Shown: piece after piece, positions 1 to 12,223 of the stretch
How positions within the stretch are numbered: position 1 is the first letter of the stretch
How the letters are laid out: every line of letters begins with the position of its first letter
NCBI GenBank assembly: GCA_021234535.1
Contig: CM037830.1
Coordinates: 4,562,170-4,626,169 of the forward strand
Origin: Stichopus chloronotus
Taxonomy: Eukaryota > Echinodermata > Holothuroidea > Aspidochirotida > Stichopodidae
Length of the DNA stretch: 64,000 bases
Reading direction: 5' to 3'
Notes under the pieces: model-generated
What the model saw: only the letters and a program-made list of their open reading frames with translations
What the model was told of the DNA's origin: nothing
Databases searched by the model: none
Made by a program: the position numbers and the translations under genes

Positions 1-559
1 TCAGCGCACGTGTACCCCTTTCCGTCATGCTTACAACAATCCATGCATGGCAACCATTACCCCGCCCATACCTCCTGTCCCACTTGTTTACAAACTGAAG
101 TATTTGGAAATTTCCTTTCCTTAATAGTTCAGTCTAAAAATGTGCATTTTGAAACACATGTCAGAAATGACAAAAACTTTGTAGACCTCCTCCTCCTCCA
201 GTGGGAATAAAAATCAATCACTTCTTTCATAATTCTTCGGTTAGGAAATGCTAAGGACACTTCCTGTGCTTAAGATTATTTTGGCGTTATGACATAAACA
301 ATAATCATGATGCAAGGTATCTTGCAGCATCAGTCTTAAATAAACCTCAGGCTGATGAGATGAAGCTGGTGCCTTTAAATGTTTTGAATCAAGGAGAAGT
401 GGATTTTTCTCTCAGACCAATAATCACTCCAAACAGAAACCGTTGAAATGTGTTCTCATAATCATGAAAAATACCGACGATCAGATCACTGGTGGATAAG
501 GATCCCCTGCATGAAGATTATTGTAAATCAACTGTTATCATTTAATCTTAACCAAGGTT
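1..559. other. Non-coding stretch, nothing recognised
   Basis: No exon with convincing splice borders, RNA gene or repeat structure was seen. The short open frame at the very start shows no family resemblance and no splice context. Confidence 0.5.
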
Positions 560-862
560 AATGCACCATTCATCACATCCCACGAAAGTGTGGGCCCCAT
601 TTTGTCCATGAGAATACTGATCAGCCACAGGTACTCTAACACTAATCTGAAACACCCTCAACACTGTAACATATCAAACTAATCGCTTTGCACAATGTAA
701 TAATTTATGACCCATATGGCCTAACCTGAAGTTGGACCCACAGATGTTGAACACTGGGAAAGATATCACTACCACAATGCTAATTTGACCCTCCTTCCAC
801 ATTGTAAAACACAATACATGCAAAAAAGAAACATTTTGCATTACTTCATCAAATGGTCCATA

Positions 863-1593
863 CAGGGAGGTGCAATTAAGAAGGAGTTACAACTGAAAGT
901 TAAATTTATGCTAATCCTGCTCGACTTTCTCTGGTGTTATAAGAGTCCCAATTCATAATGGATGAGTACGGCTTAAAGCACCCTCTTACTTTTGTGTGAC
1001 ATATCTAATTTCTTGACGGTATCCAAGCAAGTTTTTCCACACCTGCTTATATCCTATGAAAAGGATTACTTACAACAATGCTTTGATGCCAAGGTTGTTG
1101 CCGACAGTCAAGACAGGACTTAAAGCTCACCAATCAAAACGACTGGTTATCTCTTCCGAATCAAGAGGGACTTGCGTATAAGAATAAGGTGTAGGGCTTT
1201 TGCCATATGCAAATGATTAAAATGGACATAAGACTATTTTTTGCTATTGAATTTTTATCAATTTCCCCAAACTTTCGCAATTTGTTGTAGGTGTACCCAT
1301 GTTCAGCAAATTACACATCCTGAAACTGGTCTACTACGATAAACGCCAGAAGGTGCCAAAAAGGTGAAAACTAATTTTTGAGAATAGCGACTGGCAATGT
1401 TATAACTATGGACAAAATTTTCCAATGTAACTGACGACGTTGCAGACGACATCAACCCTTTCACATTAAAATCTTAATACGTTTTAAGCCCATTGAATCT
1501 GTAAGTGGTGGACAAAGCAGTTGTCTTTGGCTGCAACCAGGTAGGTTCAAAGGAAGGAATTAGATGTATCTCCTTCTAAATCACACCTCCCTG
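863..1593. mobile_element. Inverted-repeat DNA transposon (non-autonomous), CAGGGAGGTG termini
   Basis: The left end reads CAGGGAGGTGCAATTAAGAA. The reverse complement of the right end reads CAGGGAGGTGTGATTTAGAA, and the similarity continues for about 29 bases through GGAG(T/A)TACA. Both termini are flanked by GTCCATA directly abutting the element, a perfect 7-bp target duplication (8 bp if one terminal base is counted as host). A paralogous empty site, AATGGTCCATATGG, lies in the next tandem monomer near 1,714-1,727. No transposase frame is present in the 731 bp. The duplication length and CAG terminus fit a hAT-type non-autonomous element, but the superfamily is inference. Single ends with the same terminus occur near 43,910-43,925 and 44,990-45,020. 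Confidence 0.75.
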
Positions 1594-2164
1594 GTCCATA
1601 TGGGACCAATAATTTGAACAACCAGAAGGAACCACTAACATTGTAGGGACATGACACAAGTTCATCTTAATGCCATACAATCTGTCGGAGAAGAGGCATT
1701 TTGCAAGATTTATTAAAATGGTCCATATGGCCCATTTGTACTTTGGACCCAAAAATCATGAACACCCTGAAGGCACCACTTCCATAATGCATCCAGATAC
1801 CAAGTACAAACTTAGTCTAAACTTTACAACTTGAAATATCGTGTTAAAAAGGTTTTCAGACTTTGTCCCCAGTTCCCCCAGATGACCTTCGACCTCCACC
1901 AAAAACAATAGGGCACACCGTCTCAATGTGGTGAACCTATATACCAAGCTTGACTTTCATCCGACTTTCCCCTAATGAGTTAGAGTATACCCAAGCAAGT
2001 GTCACAGAAACAGAGAGTTTTGCCCCCAGTGTCCCCAGATGACCTTTGACTTCCACCAAAAAAACTATGGCACACCTTCTCAATATGGCAAACCTACATA
2101 CCAAGTTTGACTTTCATCCAACTATCTCCTGTTGAGTTAGAGCGTACATTAGCAAGTGCCACAA

Positions 2165-2193
2165 ATGCACACACACACACATACACACACAAA
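2165..2193. repeat. (CA)n microsatellite
   Basis: An interrupted CA dinucleotide run terminates the tandem repeat block, as it does in other copies of the family. Confidence 0.85.
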
Positions 2194-2835
2194 CAGCAAC
2201 CTGACTGCAGAGGTTCATTTGCTGATGAAAGGAACCCATAACGCCTGGTAAAATTAATTCTTGTGACCTGGGGATTTTAGTGGGTGCATGATGATTAACT
2301 GTATTGACATCAGATGGTTCATTAGGATTCCTGACAATATTGAGATCTACCCTGATTTCTCAACAAAATGCAAATTTATTCACCGCATCAATTTATTCAC
2401 AGCATCAAGCCACAAAACCTTTGTATTGCATGCAACCACAACAGACCCCCAAAAGCGGAACATCATCCTGTATTTGTCTAGACATGGTGATTCGTTCCCA
2501 TTTTACGTAGGTGTTTGCATCAATGAGTTCCAGCGTTTTCTTCTACAGAATCGCGACATACGTAAGCAAATAGATTTTTGTGATGTCCACATTTACGATG
2601 AAGGCAAAGAAACCTTGATCACATAGAAGATACCGGACCTTATCTGAGAACTAAGGCATATGAAATAAATTCACAAAGTCTACATACACTGAATATCACA
2701 CGAGATTGATGTCACATTCAAGATAATACATTCAACTATTACATGCATCTGTGAGAAAATAATGCATCCATGGGCTCTTTGGTAACTTTAAGGAAACTGT
2801 TGCATGACATTTACTAGTATTTGTATGTCCAAATG

Positions 2836-3171
2836 CAGAGGTGGGTAACCTACTTCCCATAGGCCACATGTGGCCCGCCAGTTGTTTTTTGGACGGGACC
2901 GCAAAATGTCTCAAGAAAAAGAAAACAATCGTCAGTGACAGACATCTCATTGAATGTTGCCAGGCCTGGGCGTATGTTTCTCCATTACTTACCAATAACA
3001 CTATATTAAGATTATGTCTTTGTGAATTAAGATTAACATTGCTTGAAAGTCCTCAGAATTTAAGGTTTGATATCAGCAGCAGGTCCTTGGTCAAATGCGG
3101 CCTGGACAATTTTCCATTCCTACGATTCCTCGAGTCTGAACCCATCCAATCAAAAAATTTGCCCATCCCTG
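2836..3171. mobile_element. hAT-like MITE (336 bp)
   Basis: The left end begins CAGAGGTGGGTAA and the reverse complement of the right end begins CAGGGATGGGCAA, a short imperfect terminal inverted repeat typical of hAT elements. Just inside the left end is GGCCACATGTGGCCCG and near the right end is GCGGCC, a subterminal pattern common in animal hAT MITEs. Flanking octamers are TCCAAATG and GTCGAATG, which match at 5 of 8 positions and may be a decayed 8-bp target duplication. The open frames crossing it on both strands are chance products. There is no transposase, so it must have moved in trans. Confidence 0.7.
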
Positions 3172-4259
3172 GTCGAATGGAATAAATACTGAGTGGTCAC
3201 TTGAAGTACCTAAACCAGAAGACATGGAACAAACATTTCCGTAGCCCTCATTTGTCCTGTTTCTACCAAAGCCATTTTGCAAAATGTTAAACTTTTTCTC
3301 CTCAATTACCTAATCAATAAATAAGTAGGTAAGTTTAGTTTCTCATTAATGTGGTTACATGTATTTCCCTCGAAGTTGGGAAGGAGGGGGCACTGTACAG
3401 AAAGGAGAGCAAGCAGGGGAAAAGGGGATAAAAAGAGAAGAGAGGAGGGCTATGCTAGTAATTACTTATGGTAATGATGTTAGCCTAGGATTGTCCAGCA
3501 ATGTGTGAAAATGAACCTATGCAGGCTTTCGAGTGAACCCAAGAAAAAAAGGGTAAAACTAAAGCAGGATAATTCTCCATAAAAGTGGAGGTCAAAAGCA
3601 GGATGCAAGTCTAAAAACTTATGTATGCTTACAGGACTAGTTTTTACCAATATCTACCACCAGCACTGCAAATGAGGTGTAATTTACTATAAAAATCTTT
3701 TCTATACCCACATACTTAATTACCCTTGACAGTAATGTATTTAAATTGAATGTGAAATACATTTCTTTTATCTTTCTCTTTTTTTTTGAGTTAGAAAAGA
3801 GAACAAAGTAGTGCTGAGTCACTTGAACATCTGCAAATTGTAATATGGTGAAATTCATTTCATTTCTTTCTTTGTAACTTTATTTCTTTCTTTGTACATA
3901 TTTGTTATTACAAATTACGTTACAAAAGGAGGTCATCTGAAAAACCCTTGTAGGCTTGTGTTGCAGTTTACTTCCAAAAAGAAAAGCAAGGAAAACAAAG
4001 AAAGAGAGAAAGAGAGAAAAGACAGTAGGAGGAGATAAGTAAAGTAATTAACTAGTGTACTTTGGAACAGAGTATCAAAGTACATGAGTTAGTTGAACAC
4101 CCTTCGCATTATCACCATAAGACCTAGAGTTGGACATAGCATATGGCTCAACCTGGTGTTGGGAGGGTACTGATTTAACATTTGCTCCTACCTAGTAAAA
4201 ACCCTACTTCTGCAGTGTCGCATACTGTCACATTCGCAATTTCTTGCAGTTCGGAACAC
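3172..4259. other. Non-coding stretch with purine-rich tracts
   Basis: No exon was recognised. A G/A-rich tract lies at about 3,370-3,450 and an AAAGAGAG tract at about 3,980-4,025. Confidence 0.5.
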
Positions 4260-4419
4260 AAAATATCACCACACAAGGTTCCTGCACCTTCAAGGGAATC
4301 AACTTTCAAGACTTTCTCCAGGACCAAAATTTCCCTGAATTTCAAAACTTTTCATAACTTAATGTAAATTTCTAAATTTTCATGACTTTTCCAGGTTTTT
4401 CATGACCATGGAACCTCTG
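4260..4419 (-). repeat. Probable degraded hAT-type repeat end
   Basis: Read on the minus strand, the segment starts CAGAGGTTCCATGGTCATG and runs into repeated AAAAGTCATGAAAA-like words. The CAGAGGTTC terminus suits a hAT element. Related CATGACTTTYCCAGG wording is found at about 6,225-6,305 and, in the other orientation, at 58,540-58,580, which supports a dispersed repeat. No partner terminus was located, so the extent is uncertain. Confidence 0.35.
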
Positions 4420-7199
4420 ATCACAGTTTCTGTGGTATTTTATCTTGAGTGAGTGTTTAATGATGGGAAAGTCTCTCTCTTAGTTAGTTTACGGAAATGG
4501 ATACTGTGACCACTTCTCCAGCTTCTGCAATGATCAGAATGTGTTGTATTCTTCTTAAAGCTTTTCTTCAATGAATATTTTTTTTTTTTGGACTGGATAG
4601 TTTAATATTACATATTTTCTGGTGTTTTTAGTGCCCAAATGGCATTTTATTACCAGAATCCCAAATTACTTCCCCAATCCCTCCATAAAGTGAAAAACAA
4701 CACAACCTTTGCATGAACATGCTGTCAGATTGATAAATTTTACCTTACCATGCACAGCAAATAGCTCAAAATGGGATATTCTTCTTTTTCACAAAGAAAA
4801 TCTTCTTATATAATAAGGTGAAGGCAAGTGTATGTAGTGTACTAGTAAGATTCCTCCGCACAATTGAAACGTACAGTATGTTACTGTGAGAATACCAATG
4901 ATAACAATTAAGCCGCCATTTTAGTCAGGTACCGGATAGTATGGAGAAAAATTACACAATTCTGAATTTAAGGAATTGATGAAAACACTAATAATTTCAT
5001 AGGAAATCCGATAACTCTGTAACAATGATGCACATTCACTTCTACTGTATGAGTATATTATTCTGGATCGATTAATTCAACTAAATTTCTTCTTTCACTA
5101 GGAAAGGACACATATGCAAATATGTGGATGCATAAATTGTGATTTGGTGCAAACTTTGCAAATAATCAAGTTTACTCCAGTATTCCATATATCCACCTTC
5201 CATTCCACCTGATGAACACCAGCAGAGCTTATATAATTCCGCTCAGCAGCCCGGGAGGTTATGAAATGGATTAAATCTACCACTGGTAATTTCATTCAAA
5301 AACAGGCTAGCAGTTCCCTGGCGTTGAATCGGTATTTGAAAACACTTTAAGAAAGATCAAGATATGTCCTTGTAATTGCAATTTATGTAACAAGACTGTT
5401 TCAATCCCCATAGCAACCAGCAACTGCCATTCAAACTCTGATTTGAACTCTACACTTGTAGAACACTAAATTATTCTCCTCATGTAATGAGCTAATGTAA
5501 CTTTCTCTAAAAACGTATCAATGGTTCAAGCTTTGTAAGTGGAAACCAACCTTTATCACTTGTAGATATTGAACCTCTAGTCTAATTCTCTACAAATCTT
5601 ATGCAGCCCTTAAAGCATTTCAAACTTAAATGAACTATTTATTCCGATTTCCAACACTGATGGATAAATTCTGTCCACCGATGGCTGCTGTACAAACATT
5701 TTACTCATGCAGTGGGCCTGCATATTGGCCTACATATTCTTCCTATAATTCGTTTCCCACCGAGGAGACTTGAGAGTCATCCACTTACAAGCAAGTAGTT
5801 CACTGGTCTGTCCTGCTTGAAATCATATGTCTGGACAAATGTACCCACACGCACACACACAAAAGAAAGAAAAATGTGGTTTGAAGTACAAGTTTAACCT
5901 AGAAAATTGACATAATTTTTTATCTAATATGCCATGGTCTCCCACATTATCTGACCTCATACATTGTAGAGCAGAGTGAAATACTGATTATTAAAAACAT
6001 CTACATGTGCAGATTGAATGTTGGCTTAGACAGAGGGGATAAACTTTTACTCTGCTCACACAAACATCACTTTAAAGCTAGGAGCTTCCACCTTAAGGAA
6101 AATAAAATGTCATTAATTTTACACGACTATTTCAAGATCTTTTACATAACGATTTCATAACCAATTGGTAACCTCCACCTATCACAAGTTTATGAATGAA
6201 CAATGACCCAACGATCGAAGTCATAACAAACTGGCAGTCTGTTCTAAATTTCATAACTCTTCCAGGCCTGAAAAGTGAAAATAAAATATCATGACTTTCC
6301 CAGGCCACTTGAACTTCGCTTTTTCGGGGGGAAATCAACTCTCACCATAGAACGAGGAAGTCGAAAGGCATACACAGGATTATGCATTATGCAATGTTTC
6401 AAACTGGTACGTTATCCAATGTTTAAACTTCATATATGCTTTCTTTGATTACAAGAACAGGAAGGCAAAGTTTAAAATAAGTTTGGTAAGAAAAAAAACT
6501 CTGAGAGTATCATGAAAGGATGTCAGTGAATATCCACAGGAACTAGTTATTCTTGGCATGACCTCATTTCATAATTTATATTGATCTGAGAAGACCAGAG
6601 CTGGGGCATCATCATCCCCACATGAAATAATACTGACCTGGTTTTTGATAGTGTAATTTCTACCAATAGTTACCCGCAGGCTTCAAAACCCAAATTTTAT
6701 GGAAGGGTTACAGCAAATTATTTAGGGACACCAGGACTTTTCAGTAACATATAGTGCCGTAAATATCCAAGGGTACTGATCCTCTTTACCAAAATGCAAC
6801 ATCAATGAAAAATGAATGAAAATGAATCTATGTTAGTACCAATGCAGTACATTTTGCCATCTAGATAACCCTGCAGTCAATGCTTGCTTACATACAAGAT
6901 TTTTCCTTGGAAGCTGCAAACATTTACCTTTCACAGAAAAATTGCCATACATGTGCAACCTGAACAATATCAAAAATTCCACTATGAGTTTACCATTTTA
7001 TGAAACAGAATTAGAAACAGCATTTTGTAGCAAATCCATCACTTTGAGAAATTATGGCAGTCTTGTCAGAGTTAGGTAAGGCAGACAATCCTCTTTGTCA
7101 CCTCATGATATCAAAAGTACTGTATTAAATCACCATAAAAAAAATACAAACAGCCAAAATGCTTTGTGATTCCTTGCCCAAATGGTTATGCTATAAACA
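4420..7199. other. Non-coding stretch
   Basis: No splice-bounded open frame was convincing. A further fragment of the CATGACTTTCCCAGG repeat lies at about 6,225-6,305, and a short CA tract at about 5,850-5,863. Confidence 0.45.
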
Positions 7200-8125
7200 A
7201 CAAACATGAATTACCCACATAACAAGTATGAGATCAACTTCTGTACAGTTGCTGTTCTTGAAACACTGTATCAATAAGCCTTTAACCCAAGATGACCTTT
7301 TAACAAGTCTCCTCTTGGAACAGAGAGGTGCAAAAATTGATAGCAACCATCTATTCAAAATGGACAATTTACACATGCTAAGTATGAAATCCCTCACACT
7401 TAACCTTCTTGAGATAGAAGTGTTTACAAGATTTTGACGACGAAATACTGAACGGCTGAATATGAGCGATAGGCATGAAAAGTATGAGAGCACTCACAGT
7501 TTGTCTTTTTAAGATACAGGAGTTGACATGGTTTTGACCCTTTGAACTCTTATGACTCCAAATTACCTTTGAGCTCCACCAAAATCAGAGGGAGTCATCC
7601 ACCCAGTAGGGCAATTCACATGCTAAACAAGAGATGTTCCCACTGTTACCCTTTCCAAGATACAGTGTTTATAAGTTTCCCCCGGTTTGACCTCTGGTGA
7701 CCTCAAACGACTTTTGACCGCCAAAGAAAATAATAGGGATCACCTACTTACCCAGTATGGTAAATCCACAAATCAAGCATGACATCAGTCAAACACTACC
7801 CTTTTGGAGATACTGTTCACAGGACTCTCACAGTTTGACCTCTGATGACCTTAAATGACCATTGACCTCCACCAAAAACAAAGTGGATCATTTAGTCAGA
7901 ATACACAATTAACTCATCAAGTATAACATCAGTCAAGGTTACCCTCCTACAGATATTGTTTACTAGAGTTTCACAGTTTGACCTCTTATGAGCTCAAATG
8001 ACCTTTTGACCTCTACCAAAAACAATTGGGTTCTTGTACTAAATGTGGTACACCTATGTACTAAATATGAGATCTGTCCAAGTTTCCCTTCTTGAGATAT
8101 CATGTTTAAAAGGTTAAGGTTTCAG
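7200..8125 (+). repeat. Tandem array of the ~145-bp family (about six monomers)
   Basis: Units repeat TTTGACCTCT..TGACCTCAAATGACC, CTCCACCAAAAACAA, then TATGAGATCNGTC, CCCTTCTTGAGATA and GTGTTTACAAG. Unit starts at about 7,685, 7,834 and 7,976 give spacings of 149 and 142 bp; weaker units lie to the left. The units are rich in TGACCT hexamers: TGACCATTGACCT near 7,857 is a one-mismatch DR1 and TGACCTTTTGACCT near 7,999 is a DR2 arrangement of the nuclear-receptor half-site. Unlike other copies, this one does not end in (CA)n. The open frames on both strands here are accidents of the repeat. Confidence 0.75.
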
Positions 8126-10029
8126 GTAGGCCCAGGCCTAATGTATGTATGAGAAAATATTTAAGTATTCTTGTGATAACAAGCATTTTGCAGCTGTGAC
8201 AGTCAGCAAGTGGTCGCTGTGCCTCACCGTGCATAGGCATAACAGTAAGTGATGTACACTTATAGACCTAAGGCTATTTTGAATATACTCCAATTTTTTA
8301 GGCCTTAGGATACATTTATAAGGTTGATTATTCCATATTTTTTTCATGCTTATTTTTACCTCCCAAAAATCACAATAACACAGTTCTATACTGCCTACAG
8401 AGCAGCCCCTAGTGCCAAGCCAATTATGATAATCCATAGGCTTTATGCCTATTCAAACCAAATTGGCAGCTGTCTCACTGTGTACAATTGTTCACGCGAA
8501 TAGGGTAGGCACAGTAATCCCCATATACATAAGTTCGTTAGGATAGCAGAGCAGCATAAGTTAGCAACTGCAAAGGAAAATTTCATACAAGAAAAATACT
8601 GATGAAAAGTTTTCAAAATATTGAAATATTGGGCATTGCTTACAGTAGTTCGAGTATTTTACATAATTTTAAATTTGCATTAAGTTGCTGATAAGGCTCA
8701 AGGAGCTTGGGCTAAACTTTGCGTACCTTTACTACTTTTCTGAATTAGGGTCCTTGTAATAGCAATCTCTGTACGTCTACACGCAAAACATGCAGCAATG
8801 TTTCTATCAGGGATCGGAACATAGCTTTTCCAAGATCGGTAAAATGGTCAACTGAGGCAAATACTAACACTATGTTGTCGTAGAACTATATGCCAGGGCG
8901 AACAGATCCACGTACAGTACTGCTTGCGCGGGAACGGTCTGTGCGCAATCATCTATACATGTAATGCGCATGCCTGAACCTGTGCAGCAAGCTGTGGGAA
9001 AACAGAACTCAAAAAGCACTACAATAAATCCTCTCGTCATCACAGCTATCCACATTTTCACAGCCGAACTCGAAACTTTTAGAAAAGCGGATTTTAGCAA
9101 AGCAAAATGTACAAATGTATACTTCCTTCAAAAAATGTATTAATACATTAAAAACGTACTAGTTGACAGCTCTGCTGATAGCATCCTATGAACATTTGTT
9201 CGGCCTACCTTTATGAAACAGTCGACTCTAACTCAAGATCCAAAGAAACAACGACTGGAGATATGTAGAAGCGTATCAGAGAGCTACAGTATAGTCACAT
9301 ACTGACTAATGAGAATCTCGTTCACATGAACCTAGCACTGAGTATGGAGATGATTTAACAACTGACACTTACGACTCGAAATAGTATTGCAAAGCAAACC
9401 TCAAAAGAAAGGGAGTCACCCCAGGCACTAATGAAAACTGAACTTGAGCCAATGAAAGAATCCATTATGGATAATTACAGCAGTTGAAAGAAGAAATGTT
9501 ATGAAATAGCAGCAATTGTATAAGTGAAGATGGTATAATAAATAGAAAAAAAGAAAAATAGTTTGAATAAGCATTGAACTTTCACTTTTCATTTTGTGGC
9601 AAACTGCCCGTTGATTTTTTAGGTGCCACATCAAGGAGAGTGTCACTTTACTTCAGGTCATGAGAAACTTCTCAAACTCTGGTTTTGCTTTCACTGACTC
9701 TGGATGCCATCTGATAGTTCAAGTGTTATAAACTCAACGAAGTACAGGAAGCGATTAACCAACTTTTGTCTAATTTAAATGTAACAACAAGGTCTGAAAG
9801 ATGATGAGTACCATATTTAATCTAAGAAACACCCCTCTAGCTCTAATGAACATCCCACTCTTTATTTTTTTTTCATCACATTGCAAACATTGTGAATTCC
9901 TGCAAAGAGTGAAAGAGTAAAATAAAAATGAAATACAGTAGCCCTATCTCACTACCACATTCTAATCTCAAAATTATGGCAAAACAACAACTTTGGTGCT
10001 ACAAAGATTGTGATGAGGCTACTAGTTGT
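8126..10029. other. Non-coding stretch, one isolated donor-like site
   Basis: No gene was recognised. A strong donor-like sequence on the minus strand (GTAAGTGT, near 9,366-9,373) follows an open stretch, but no good acceptor or reading-frame partner was found. A slightly CpG-richer patch lies at 8,925-9,080. Confidence 0.4.
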
Positions 10030-10545
10030 GATCCCTTCAACTATGTCACACTGGAAGCAAGTTAAAACAAAGCGGTCATTGCAACTATGGCACAGTATAC
10101 TATTATGTGTTATGAATAAGTGTCCACTGTAACTATGGCACCATCGAGCGTGTTAAAGCTACACGCGATCACAGAAACTATAGCATACCACTAGTGTGTT
10201 AAAACTAGGTGGTGGCCACTGCAATTATGGAACACGTCAAGTTCTAGTGTGTGTTAAAACTATGTGGTCACCTCCACTACTGCATGGCATGTGACTAGTC
10301 TTTAAAATTTACGTAGTCACTGCATGTAACGATGGCACAGTACTAGTGAGTTATAATTGTGGACACTGTAACTACAAGTGTTAGAAATATGTGGTCACAG
10401 CAATAACGCCACATGACCTATTTTAAATCTGTATGTGCGGGTCACTGCGTGCAGCAACGGAACACTGCTAGTGTCAAAACTAGTTTGTGGTCGCTGCAAC
10501 CATGGCACATCAGTAGTGTGATGAAACTGTGATCACTATATAGGG
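10030..10545 (+). repeat. Degenerate ~55-65-bp minisatellite
   Basis: About nine diverged units share GTGTTAAAACTATGTGGTCA, then CTGCAACTATGGCACA and GTACTAGTGT. The units vary in length and have drifted strongly, suggesting an old array. It lies directly left of a different, palindromic array. Confidence 0.7.
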
Positions 10546-10639
10546 CTAATTCAGGCAGCAAAAAGTCTGAACTGGGTACCCGTTTGCATCACCATGCCGG
10601 ATAACTGGAAACTTACCAACTTTCTTACTTAAAAAGTCT

Positions 10640-11045
10640 ATAGACCTGGTTTATCAATTTGATAAACCTGGTTTATCAATGTGATTAAGTTGGATTTGTT
10701 TATTATTGAACATTCTGCATAGATAAACCTGGTTTATCAGCAGATGAACCTAGTTTTTCTACTTGATAAGCAAGGTTTAAACTTAAAGGGAGACAAACCT
10801 GGTTTACTGAATTGATAATCCTGGTTTATTGAACAACCAGGTTTATCAAAAACTTGGCTTACCGGTTGATAAACTTGGTTTATCGACACCAAATGCCTAG
10901 TGATTTGAAAAACCTGGTTTACAGTTGATAAATCTGGTTAATGGACTGATAGGTCAAGTTTAATTTGATAAACCAGGTTTATCAGTGGGTAAACCAGGTG
11001 TAGCGAGTTTCTTATTAAAATGTCAACGGACCTGGTTTATTGAAA
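10640..11045. repeat. Cluster of the palindromic 17-mer GATAAACCTGGTTTATC
   Basis: Perfect copies occur at 10,661-10,677 and 10,722-10,738. The complementary-centre form GATAAACCAGGTTTATC is at 10,967-10,983 and a one-mismatch copy at 10,868-10,884. Roughly eight partial copies lie between, for example around 10,643, 10,792, 10,814, 10,835, 10,907, 10,927, 10,988 and 11,031. The unit has 8-bp arms around a single central base, so each copy is a hairpin-capable palindrome with a GATAA (GATA-type) core at both outer edges. Spacing between copies is irregular, unlike a simple minisatellite. Confidence 0.8.
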
Positions 11046-11930
11046 TATTGGGCATTTGGCTTGCCATAAGCTCTCATCAACTGAAGAGCACCATGGCTGT
11101 TACTATCTTGATCTGATTTTGTGAATCATTATCAGTAGGAAACAGGAAAATAGCTCTCAACCTGTCTGATTTACTACCTGGATGCTTCCACCTAACTATC
11201 AATAACAATATTGAACCACAACCTTTCATTTCTATCCTTGATGTTGTAATAACATTTACCAAAACTATTGTACACCTATTTTACAAGGAAAGCAAGTGGG
11301 TTGGGGTGGAGGTTGATCATACAGTGGTACAGCTTTGGGTTCATTCAAGATGACTTTACTGTTTTGCAAGATCTAATCATTTCTAATGGACAGATAATAA
11401 AGGTCTACTCCCAAAATGAGTGATGAAATCCTGAAACCGAATAGTCTTAGATTTGTGGTCACCATGAACGGATATCATTCACTTGTTTTGATCGATCCAA
11501 CCACTTCAAAGATGAATTTATATAAAAAAAAAAAAATTCCAAAATTTCAATGGTTTCAAAGCAATTTCTCTACATTATAACTCTGATTTTGTCACAGCAT
11601 GATTACTAGCAATAAAAAATGAATAAAATCCACAAAAAACTTAAAAAAGTATTTGGGTAAACTTTGTTTATAATTATCATTGTAACAAACATCAATGATT
11701 CACGGTCTTTATTATCATCCAGACTCCGCGCAAACATCAATAACTCGGGGCTGCTCGCTGGTTTGTGCAAAATTAAGCTCACAATAATCCATAAATTTAC
11801 AGCTATACCTGGAAGAGACTTGCCTCAAATGTCAGCTTTTTTAAACCATTACTTTGAATTCTCAATGACAATTACCAGGCAAGAAAACCTTTTTTTTTGC
11901 CACTGCACGCTTCACTGAAGCAGAGAGATG
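11046..11930. other. Non-coding stretch
   Basis: No exon or repeat was recognised beyond an A-run at about 11,524-11,536. Confidence 0.45.
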
Positions 11931-12169
11931 GAACTTGTTTAGCATGTACATGATAAACAATCTTTTCCGGCGGGTGGCGGGGACGATGATGTCAAAATAT
12001 CGGGAGTTACAATTTAATAAGAAAACCTTAGTGCTTGGATTACGTCAAGATTTGTTCAGTTCAGTATGACGTCAATTGTGTGTCAGTTCCTTGTTTGGCA
12101 AGCTTTTAGATGTTTCATGCTTTTCTACTTCTCACTGCAGGGCGACACAGAGGTCGGTCATAAAAAAGC
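11931..12169 (+). promoter_or_regulatory. Possible promoter region with CRE
   Basis: The segment is richer in CpG and G+C than its surroundings (GGCGGGTGGCGGGGACG near 11,970-11,986) and has a perfect cAMP-response element TGACGTCA at about 12,067-12,074. It directly precedes an ATG with an open frame ending at a strong splice donor. Promoter status is inference. Confidence 0.35.
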
Positions 12170-12223
12170 ATGAAATATTCAGATATATCCCCTGGCAGCC
12201 TACACACATGGTTTAACTCGCCG
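12170..12223 (+). CDS. Candidate first coding exon, unknown product
   Basis: An ATG opens an 18-codon frame (MKYSDISPGSLHTWFNSP) that runs without a stop into CCG/GTGAGTTA, a strong splice donor, leaving phase 0. A CRE-containing, CpG-richer region lies upstream. The next visible plus-strand exon at 12,637 needs one incoming base, so the two cannot be joined directly; a small exon would have to lie between them, or one call is wrong. I do not recognise the protein. Confidence 0.4.

Larger units (their letters stand above)
560..2195 (+). repeat. Old tandem repeat block (~125-150 bp monomers) ending in (CA)n
   Basis: Diverged direct repeats share the words CCATATGGCC, TTGGACCCA, ATGAACACCCTGAAGGCACCAC and, further right, AGATGACCTTYGACYTCCACC followed by CAAAAA and GGCACACC. 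The GATGACCTT-containing units at about 1,891 and 2,038 are 147 bp apart. The block is interrupted by a transposon at 863-1,593 and ends in a CA-rich tract at 2,165-2,193. Related monomers occur at 7,200-8,125, 13,015-13,175 and 26,895-27,195, so this is a dispersed family and not a local duplication. No coding function is visible. Boundaries are approximate because the units are strongly diverged. Confidence 0.7.

Noticed and set aside
7191..7493. Overlapping frames on both strands (69 and 100 codons)
   Set aside because: They lie inside the tandem repeat family and change with repeat units.
8870..9100. Minus-strand frame with a signal-peptide-like start
   Set aside because: Composition is ambiguous, no splice donor or downstream exon, no family.
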